From Dehalococcoidia bacterium (GTDB lineage: Bacteria; Chloroflexota; Dehalococcoidia; Lucifugimonadales; UBA3495), in contig DPHC01000005.1 of the NCBI GenBank assembly GCA_003523055.1, positions 134,273 to 143,876 of the forward strand: a DNA stretch of 9,604 bases. The letters are read 5' to 3'. Positions 1 to 5,498 of this stretch are shown here, piece after piece. Each line of letters opens with the position of its first letter. Positions within the stretch are counted from its first letter, which is position 1. The notes under the pieces are model-generated. The model was not told the origin of the DNA and did no database searches. It saw only the letters and a program-made list of their open reading frames with translations. Made by a program: the position numbers and the translations under genes.

Positions 1-1266
1 GGCTCCTGTTTCTGTTTGCCACCAATTGTCTACTATATGTCCCCATTCACCGTTTCCACATAGTATTTTGTATGCCCATTTCAACGCTTCTGGATTTAGC
101 GGTTCTCCTGCACAGGTTAAATATCTTAATGAAGTTAGGTCATATTTTTTAGAATTTTTATCTCCATACCTCATAAGCATCCTTAGAGCGGTTGGCGCTG
201 TAAAAATGACGTTAACTCCGTATTTTTCGATAATGTTATAAAAAATATCTGGTTCTGGGTAATCTATAGTCCCTTCCCGAAAAATGGTTGTTGTTCCTGT
301 GATTAGAGGGGCATAAACGATATAGCTATGGCCAACAACCCAACCAATGTCTGAGGTACACCAAAAGACATCATTTTCTTTAATGTCCCAAAAAGTCTTA
401 AAGTGATAATAAGTTCCCACCATATATCCTCCGTGCACATGAAGGATTCCTTTAGGTTTCCCAGTAGTGCCGCTTGTGTATAACACATATAGAGGGTCTT
501 CCGAATCCATTATTTCGGCATCGCAGTGAGGGGATTGATTATTCATTAACTCATCAAAATCTAATTGCTTTGATTTTAAAGTTGTCTTTTCCCCAAGCCT
601 TCTCCAAACGATAGTATTTGTAAGAGTAGGGCAAGATTTTATAGCTTCATCAGCTATTGCTTTTAGATCAATATGGCCACCGCGGCGAATTCCGATATCT
701 CCTGTTATTAACACTTTAGCATCAATATCATTGATGCGGTCCGCTAAAGCCCCCACGCTAAACCCTGCATATACCACGCTATGTACTGCCCCAATTCGAG
801 CACAAGCTAGCATTGCAATGGCTCCTTCAGGGGTTAAAGGCATATAGATGACTACTTTGTCTCCTTTTTGGACCCCTATTTGTTTGAGTCCATTGGCAAA
901 TTTATTTACTAAAGAATAGAGTCGACCATATGTAAAAGATCTTTCTGATCCGTCTTCTGCTAACCACAAGAAGGCTACTTTGTTTTTATTATGTTCCAGG
1001 TGCCTGTCTAAGGCATTATATGTGATGTTGCATTTGCCGTTTAGAAACCATTTAAATGTGGGATAAGTATTCTCGTAGACAGATTCCCATGGAGAGAACC
1101 AACTGAGTTCCTTTGCTATATTTTCCCAAAAACCTTCTGTGTTATTGATGGAATCAGCATATTCTTTTTCGTAATTTTGGAGATTAGCAGCTTGTTTTAA
1201 ATTGTCGGGTGGAACTATTATGGCTGACTCCTGAAGCAAATGATCTATCTGTCCTTTTTGAACCAT
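1..1266 (-). CDS. acs: Acetyl/propionyl-CoA synthetase (AMP-forming), N-terminal 422 codons, cut by window edge
   Basis: This cytosolic enzyme activates a short-chain acid (acetate or propionate) with ATP and CoA, through an acyl-adenylate. The frame is open from an ATG at 1266 to base 1; the family is about 650 residues, so about 230 C-terminal residues lie outside. An AGGAG (1273-1277) sits 6 nt before the ATG. Visible motifs are the phosphate-binding loop YTSGTTGKPKG (263-273), FWCTSDIGWVVGHSY (301-315), CAGEP (385-389) and DNWWQTETGA (413-422). The acyl-pocket positions, which align with Salmonella Acs numbering, read V310, V311, A386 and W416. Acs has V, T, V, W, while PrpE has GWVVGHSY and AGEP like this protein. 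The N-terminal part and the double W look more like Acs, so substrate preference is open. It is divergent from the rhodanese gene. Family assignment is secure; acetate versus propionate is not. Confidence 0.93.
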   Translation of the reverse strand, partial: MVQKGQIDHLLQESAIIVPPDNLKQAANLQNYEKEYADSINNTEGFWENIAKELSWFSPWESVYENTYPTFKWFLNGKCNITYNALDRHLEHNKNKVAFLWLAEDGSERSFTYGRLYSLVNKFANGLKQIGVQKGDKVVIYMPLTPEGAIAMLACARIGAVHSVVYAGFSVGALADRINDIDAKVLITGDIGIRRGGHIDLKAIADEAIKSCPTLTNTIVWRRLGEKTTLKSKQLDFDELMNNQSPHCDAEIMDSEDPLYVLYTSGTTGKPKGILHVHGGYMVGTYYHFKTFWDIKENDVFWCTSDIGWVVGHSYIVYAPLITGTTTIFREGTIDYPEPDIFYNIIEKYGVNVIFTAPTALRMLMRYGDKNSKKYDLTSLRYLTCAGEPLNPEALKWAYKILCGNGEWGHIVDNWWQTETGA

Positions 1267-1285
1267 ATGAATCTCCTTTTTTTGC

Positions 1286-1330
1286 CTTCAAAGTGATAGA
1301 AAACTAATTTGTTCAATAGTTTCTTTGAAG
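1286..1330 (-). repeat. Imperfect hairpin upstream of the acyl-CoA synthetase gene
   Basis: CTTCAAAG (1286-1293) is complementary to CTTTGAAG (1323-1330). Inside it AAACT (1301-1305) pairs with AGTTT (1318-1322), leaving a 7-nt bulge on one side and a 12-nt loop. It lies 20-64 nt before the acyl-CoA synthetase start, so it would fall in the leader of that mRNA or serve as an operator. A TATAAA on the minus strand (1333-1338) could be a -10 box, but I see no convincing -35. Function is inferred only. Confidence 0.4.
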
Positions 1331-1464
1331 AGTTTATATTGTGTGAGCCTTGTTTTGATGGCAGTAATGGGAAGAATATCTCCTGAAACTCATTTTTTCG
1401 CCATTTACTGGTGTGTGTATTCTATATGGATCGTTTTTATCCGGCAAGGCAGATTTGTTTAAGG

Positions 1465-1493
1465 TTGACCTACCAAGAGGTAATTAATACAAT
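1465..1493 (+). promoter_or_regulatory. Sigma-70-type promoter of the sulfurtransferase gene
   Basis: TTGACC (1465-1470) and TACAAT (1488-1493) each match the consensus in five of six positions and are separated by exactly 17 nt. Transcription would start near 1500, giving a leader of about 23 nt that holds the SD sequence. This indicates the sulfurtransferase is transcribed from its own promoter, divergently from the acyl-CoA synthetase gene. Confidence 0.7.
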
Positions 1494-1509
1494 TCCAGCA
1501 TGTATTTTC

Positions 1510-1515
1510 AAGGAG
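1510..1515 (+). promoter_or_regulatory. Ribosome binding site that sets the sulfurtransferase start
   Basis: AAGGAG lies 7 nt before the ATG at 1523. An in-frame GTG at 1517 is only 1 nt after the same SD and cannot be served by it, so 1523 is the better start. Confidence 0.75.
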
Positions 1516-1522
1516 TGTGAAT

Positions 1523-2350
1523 ATGCCAGATTATATTAACGACAATTTATTGGTAGATGTGTCCTGGGTAAAAGAGCATATAAAAGATGCAAACATTGTA
1601 ATAATTGATTGTGATGCCGCAGATGCTTTTAACAGAGGGCATATTCCAGGAGCCGTACATTTGCCAACACATCAGTATGTAAAAAGCGCGAAAGACAAAT
1701 TATTTGTAATGGAGCCTAATGAATTTTCTGAAATGTGCTCTTCTATGGGAATAGATAATGAAAGTTTAGTGATCGTATATGATAATTCTCAAAGTTTGTA
1801 TGCTACTCGCTTATGGTGGGTTTTTGATTATTATGGTTATAGTCAAGTCAAAGTACTTAATGGTGGCTGGAAAAGTTGGATCAATGAAGGTGAAGAGTGT
1901 AGTTTTGAACGACCAAATATACAAAAAAATAAAACTTTCATTGTATCTGCCGTTCCTAACAGCAGCAGATATTCCGATAAAGATGAGTTAATGCAAGTTT
2001 GTTCGGCAGATAATGCGATAATTTGGGATGTTAGGAGTAATGGCGAATATGACGGAACAGAAACTCGAGGAAATAAAAGAAATGGACATGTACCTGGTGC
2101 TATTCACCTCGAATGGTTCTCATTAATGGATCGAGAAACTCATAAATTTAAACCGTTGGACGAGATGAAAAACATGTTAGTTGATGCAGGCATATTTTTA
2201 GATAAACCAATATATTCATATTGACAAGCAGGAGTGCGTGCGGCGCATGCTAACTTTGTTTTGAACTTAATTGGTCACGGTGTTGCAAAGGTGTACGATG
2301 GATCTATGGGAGAATGGGCTAATTTAGATGATACTTCATTGGAAAATTAA
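1523..2350 (+). CDS. Candidate selenocysteine-containing thiosulfate/3-mercaptopyruvate sulfurtransferase (two-domain rhodanese), TGA at catalytic position
   Basis: This family moves sulfane sulfur from thiosulfate or 3-mercaptopyruvate through a catalytic Cys persulfide in the C-terminal domain. Domain 1 (about 1-130) has GHIPGAVHLP (39-48), YDNS in the inactive loop and VLNGGWKSW (111-119). Domain 2 (about 140-275) has WDVRSNGEYDG (168-178) and GHVPGAIHLEW (188-198). The frame then reads KPIYSY, TGA (2222-2224), QAGVRAAH, later VYDGSMGEW, and ends at TAA (2348-2350). The family active-site loop is C-x-x-G-V-R, so TGA replaces exactly the nucleophilic Cys (residue 234). Including it the protein has 275 residues, normal for the family; stopping at TGA gives 233 residues with no active site. 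A hairpin starts at the TGA. Selenocysteine insertion is the best reading. A nonsense mutation or read error of TGT/TGC is the alternative. The stop codon abuts that of the convergent SDR gene. Confidence 0.8.
2222..2260 (+). promoter_or_regulatory. SECIS-like stem-loop immediately downstream of the in-frame TGA
   Basis: GCGTGC (2236-2241) pairs with GCATGC (2245-2250), five Watson-Crick pairs and one G-U, around a GGC loop whose first base is G and starts 18 nt after the TGA. Below an asymmetric internal loop, AAG (2226-2228) pairs with CTT (2254-2256) and AC (2224-2225) with GT (2258-2259), so the roughly 39-nt element has the TGA at its base, much like E. coli fdhF. An alternative fold pairs TGCG (2235-2238) with CGCA (2244-2247) plus AGCA (2227-2230) with TGCT (2248-2251). 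Bacterial SECIS elements are loosely conserved, so this is supporting evidence only. Confidence 0.55.
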
Positions 2351-3154
2351 TTAATTCCCATATAATTTAAGGAGTTCTTCAGCGGTACAGGATGTCCCGC
2401 TGAAGAACTCTGGTGTTAGTTGCGCGGCTAATATAGTAGCAGCTGTTGCCATAGTTTCGGGGGTGCTCCAGGAGGAGTAATCTCCATCAGGGCGTTGTGC
2501 TATGAATCCTTCCGTTAAAACAGGTTTCAGTGGTTTCAATACGTTAACTGCTATATTGTGGCATCCTAATTCTGCCGCTAATCCCCAACTTAGTCTCTCT
2601 AATGCTGCCTTAGACGCTCCGTAAGATTGCCCTATTATCTTTACTTCGTCAGTGTTATCAGCGCTCAATGTTGAGCTAAATATATTATTTGCTGCGTGTG
2701 AGGATATATTAACAATACTGCCAGCCCCATTATTGATCATAGTGGGAATGATTTTTTGCATTAGCATGATCGGGGCTTTTATGTTTATGTCTAACATGAG
2801 TTCCCATTGTTTTAAGGTGGTTTCTTGGAAAGATTGGTAATTACCAATGCCAGCGTTATTGATTAAAATGTCGATAGTTTTATATTTTTTAAGGGTTTCT
2901 GAAATTAGGTGATCAATATTAGCTTCGTCGCGTATGTTGCAAACTATTGGAAAAGCTTCTCCTCCAGCGTTATGAATTAATTCAACAGTTTCATAAATTG
3001 TTCCAGGAGTGAACTTTCCAGGAACTTCAGTTCGGGCTGTTACTATAACTTTTACCCCGTGCTGTGAGAGCTTTACTGCTATTGCTTTACCAATGCCTCT
3101 ACTTGACCCTGTTACGATTGCAATTTTATTTTTTAATATAGATAGATTAGGCAA
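2351..3154 (-). CDS. Short-chain dehydrogenase/reductase (SDR), NAD(P)-dependent oxidoreductase
   Basis: A 267-residue soluble Rossmann-fold oxidoreductase of unknown substrate. The cofactor glycine motif TGSSRGIG is at 15-22, with R41 after beta-2 in VTARTE hinting at NADP(H). NNAG is at 99-102, the structural Asn at 124, the catalytic Ser at 151/152, and YGASK gives Tyr178 and Lys182. The Ser-to-Tyr distance is about 26 residues instead of the usual 13, meaning an insertion next to the active site. I chose a TTG start at 3154 because the Rossmann strand begins only 10 residues later and the next Met is far inside; the rel stop codon lies 1 nt upstream and no clear SD is visible, so translation is probably coupled to rel. 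Its stop codon directly abuts the sulfurtransferase stop. The family is certain, the substrate is not. Confidence 0.9.
   Translation of the reverse strand: MPNLSILKNKIAIVTGSSRGIGKAIAVKLSQHGVKVIVTARTEVPGKFTPGTIYETVELIHNAGGEAFPIVCNIRDEANIDHLISETLKKYKTIDILINNAGIGNYQSFQETTLKQWELMLDINIKAPIMLMQKIIPTMINNGAGSIVNISSHAANNIFSSTLSADNTDEVKIIGQSYGASKAALERLSWGLAAELGCHNIAVNVLKPLKPVLTEGFIAQRPDGDYSSWSTPETMATAATILAAQLTPEFFSGTSCTAEELLKLYGN
2372..2410. repeat. Perfect 14-bp inverted repeat with 11-nt spacer at the convergent gene junction
   Basis: The arm GAGTTCTTCAGCGG (2372-2385) is exactly complementary to CCGCTGAAGAACTC (2397-2410). It lies inside the SDR reading frame (codons for about E249 to L261) and 22 nt beyond the sulfurtransferase stop. 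No intergenic DNA separates the two convergent genes, so this hairpin could stop rightward transcription, and possibly leftward too. No clean T-tract follows on either side, so an intrinsic terminator is uncertain. Confidence 0.6.
2833..2848. repeat. 16-bp perfect palindrome inside the SDR gene
   Basis: ATTGGTAATTACCAAT reads identically on both strands. It is in the codons just before the NNAG motif. At this length and AT content it may be chance. Confidence 0.5.
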
Positions 3155-3155
3155 G

Positions 3156-5348
3156 TTAATCAGCTTCAGGTTGTTTGAAATTTATTCTTGTTACTTCTTC
3201 TACGCCAGTTATGCTTTTAGTAACAGTGAAGAGTTTGTTTAATTGTAAAGCACCGTTAGTATGAATTGTTAAGTCCATCGTAACGGATCCATCTGAATGT
3301 TCCTGCGTTATGACGGATGCAATGTTTACCCCTTGATTAGATATTTTATTTGTTACGTCTCTTAATAGGCCCACTCTGTCAACCGATCTAATGCGTATTC
3401 TGACTGGAAATAGATTTTTAGTTTCTCCCCAATTTACAGTAATCAAGTGATCAGTATTAGTTGCTGACTCTAATGTCTGGCAGCTAGTATTGTGGACACT
3501 AACGCCACGCGTTCTTGTTACATATCCGATGATAGGATCTCCGGGCTCGGGGTTACAACATCGAGCTATCCGAGTTAAAAGATCTCCGGCCCCTTCTATA
3601 GTGATTCCTGTTGAAGGGCTTGAAACTGGTAAATCATATCGTGCTGCGTTAATATCAGGAACCATTTGTACTTGATTTAAGATCTGGGTTAGTTGATTTT
3701 CTGGGAATTTGCCAGATCCCAAATCTTCATAAAAAGATGTTATGTTTTTATAATTAAAGTGAGTAATTATGTCGTCTTCACTAAACTCAATATTGAGTTT
3801 AGCTAGTTCGACTTGGGCAATATTTTTCCCCAAGTCTATATTGGCACTGTGTGTCTGTTTTTTGAACCATTGTTTGACTTTTTCTCGGGCTAATGCTGAT
3901 TGGATATATCCTAAATCTGGGTTTAGCCAATCATGACTAGGGCCTCGAGGGGTTTTTGAGGCTAATATTTCTACTGTATCTCCGTTGGATAGTTTATGGT
4001 CAAGAGCAACTAATTTCCCATTAAGTTTACTTCCAATACATGAATTACCTAGATCGGTGTGTATTTTATACGCAAAGTCGACTGATGTTGAGCCAGCTGT
4101 TAATTCTATAATTTTCCCTTTGGGTGTATAAACAAATACTTGGTCTTGGAATAGGTCTTCTTTTACCGTTTCGACAAAAACGGCTGTCCCTTCGGTATCT
4201 CTTTGCCAGTCTAAAACTTGTCTAAGCCAGTTAATTTTCTCGTCGAATTCTGATGTAGAAGAGACACCCTCTTTATATCTCCAATGGGCAGCAACTCCAT
4301 ATTCAGCCAAATTATGCATATCAAATGTTTTGATTTGGACTTCTAATGGATGATTTTCTTTACAAGAAACAGTCGTGTGAAGTGCTTGGTAAAGTGTCTC
4401 TTTTGGATTGCTAATATAATCGTCGAACTGTCCAGGAATGGGACTCCATAATTTATGAACTAACCCCAATGCTTTGTAACAGTCTTCTTCAGTGGTTAAT
4501 AAAATTCTTAAAGCATATAAATCATATATTTCTTCAATTTCAATAGAACTAGTAGTTTGTTTGCTTAATTTTTGAAAGATACTGTAAATGTTTTTTGGAC
4601 GTCCACTAACTTCACAAGGTATATTCGATTCAGAGAGAATGGTTTGGACTGTTTCGACAACAACATCAATATATTCTTCTCTCTCAGTTCGTTTTACGGA
4701 AAGAAGTTGAGAAATGCTTTTGTATTGGACAGGGTCTAGGTGCTTAAATGATAAGTCGTCTAATTTCCATTTAAGTTCGTAAATTCCGAGCCGGTGGGCT
4801 AAAGGAGAGTATATATCAATGGTTTCTTGAGCGATCCGTATTTGCTTTGCTTCTGAGAGAGCTCCTAGAGTTTCCATATTATGGAGCCGATCAGCTAGCT
4901 TAATTAAGACTACTCTGACGTCTTCTGCCATAGATATGAACATTTTTCTGAGGCTTTCTAAATGTATGTCAAATTCCTCGGGTAAGGCATCGCTAAATTG
5001 GGTGGCAGATTCAGGAAGGTCTAGCTGGGTCAGCTTAGTGACTCCATCAACTAATTTAGCTACTGCTTGACTGAAATGTGTTTCAATTTCCTGAAATGTC
5101 ACCCCACAATCTTCAATCACGTCATGTAACAAAGTGGCTTGTAAAGTATCTGAGTCTAAATAAAGATCTGCTAGAGTATGAGCTGCTGATAAGGGATGGA
5201 TTATGTAAGGCTCGCCTGATTGACGCAACTGACCTTGGTGACGATCAGCAGCGAATTCAAACGCTTTTTTGATGCCTTTAACTTCTTTAGGGGTAAGGTA
5301 TTTGCTTATTTTATCTTCGAGAGTTAAATAATCTCGGTTTATGTCCAC
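3156..5348 (-). CDS. rel: Bifunctional (p)ppGpp synthetase/hydrolase, RelA/SpoT (Rel) family
   Basis: A full-length 730-residue long RSH enzyme that transfers pyrophosphate from ATP to GTP/GDP and hydrolyses (p)ppGpp in the stringent response. The hydrolase HD domain spans about 25-200: H37, H51, HDVIED (75-80), and DVRVVLIKLADRLHN (143-157). The synthetase domain spans about 235-360: SGRPKNIYSIF (248-258), YDLYALRILL, PGQFDDYISNPKETLYQALHTTV (305-327), EVQIKTFDMH and AEYGVAAHWRYKEG. TGS follows (about 402-464), then a Cys-containing conserved region (CC at 597-598) and a C-terminal ACT domain (about 648-722). Intact HD residues predict hydrolase activity. The motif that is RxKD in bifunctional enzymes and ExDD in RelA reads QFDD here. 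The GTG start at 5348 is favoured by AGGA (5356-5359) 7 nt upstream. The SDR gene follows after 1 nt. Confidence 0.96.
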   Translation of the reverse strand: MDINRDYLTLEDKISKYLTPKEVKGIKKAFEFAADRHQGQLRQSGEPYIIHPLSAAHTLADLYLDSDTLQATLLHDVIEDCGVTFQEIETHFSQAVAKLVDGVTKLTQLDLPESATQFSDALPEEFDIHLESLRKMFISMAEDVRVVLIKLADRLHNMETLGALSEAKQIRIAQETIDIYSPLAHRLGIYELKWKLDDLSFKHLDPVQYKSISQLLSVKRTEREEYIDVVVETVQTILSESNIPCEVSGRPKNIYSIFQKLSKQTTSSIEIEEIYDLYALRILLTTEEDCYKALGLVHKLWSPIPGQFDDYISNPKETLYQALHTTVSCKENHPLEVQIKTFDMHNLAEYGVAAHWRYKEGVSSTSEFDEKINWLRQVLDWQRDTEGTAVFVETVKEDLFQDQVFVYTPKGKIIELTAGSTSVDFAYKIHTDLGNSCIGSKLNGKLVALDHKLSNGDTVEILASKTPRGPSHDWLNPDLGYIQSALAREKVKQWFKKQTHSANIDLGKNIAQVELAKLNIEFSEDDIITHFNYKNITSFYEDLGSGKFPENQLTQILNQVQMVPDINAARYDLPVSSPSTGITIEGAGDLLTRIARCCNPEPGDPIIGYVTRTRGVSVHNTSCQTLESATNTDHLITVNWGETKNLFPVRIRIRSVDRVGLLRDVTNKISNQGVNIASVITQEHSDGSVTMDLTIHTNGALQLNKLFTVTKSITGVEEVTRINFKQPEAD
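3781..3802. repeat. 22-bp perfect palindrome inside rel
   Basis: The half-site CTAAACTCAAT is followed without spacer by its exact reverse complement. It falls in the codons for about A516-S523 of Rel, in the linker after the TGS domain rather than in a catalytic domain. Unspaced palindromes look more like a protein-binding or cruciform site than an RNA hairpin. The role is unknown. Confidence 0.6.
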
Positions 5349-5437
5349 AACTTTTCCTTACTGGTTATATATTAAAATAATAATACTAGCCTGATAGGTT
5401 AAAGTCTAGAATCCACTATAAATAACGATTCTTTACA

Positions 5438-5467
5438 TTGACACTAAATATGAAGAATCTATATATT
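5438..5467 (+). promoter_or_regulatory. Sigma-70-type promoter of the TrxB-like gene
   Basis: A perfect TTGACA (5438-5443) is followed after 18 nt by TATATT (5462-5467), five of six matches to the -10 consensus. Transcription would start near 5474, downstream of a TTG at 5466, which rules that codon out as a start. The rel gene diverges on the other side of the same 150-bp gap; its own promoter is not clear to me. Confidence 0.75.
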
Positions 5468-5484
5468 GAAAAGAATTAATATGT

Positions 5485-5489
5485 GGAGG
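5485..5489 (+). promoter_or_regulatory. Ribosome binding site that sets the TrxB-like start
   Basis: GGAGG is 9 nt before GTG at 5499. The upstream in-frame ATG at 5481 overlaps this SD and has none of its own. The GTG start also puts the FAD glycine motif at residue 10, as usual in the family. Confidence 0.75.
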
Positions 5490-5498
5490 ATTTCGCTA

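Noticed and set aside
1517..1522. GTG start for the sulfurtransferase
   Set aside because: It is 1 nt after the SD; ATG at 1523 has proper spacing.
2222..2224. Treating TGA as an ordinary stop, giving a 233-residue protein
   Set aside because: The product would lack the active-site loop and last helix of a highly conserved fold, while those residues continue in frame for 41 codons. A simple nonsense mutation is still possible and is kept as the stated alternative.
2706..2782. Possible long stem GCCCC...GGGGC with GATCAT...ATGATC inside the SDR gene
   Set aside because: It needs a 6-nt one-sided bulge and a loop of about 25 nt, weak compared with the perfect repeats nearby.
5466..5498. TTG (5466) or ATG (5481) start for the TrxB-like gene
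   Set aside because: TTG overlaps the promoter -10 box, and ATG overlaps the SD. GTG at 5499 fits both the SD and the family N-terminus.
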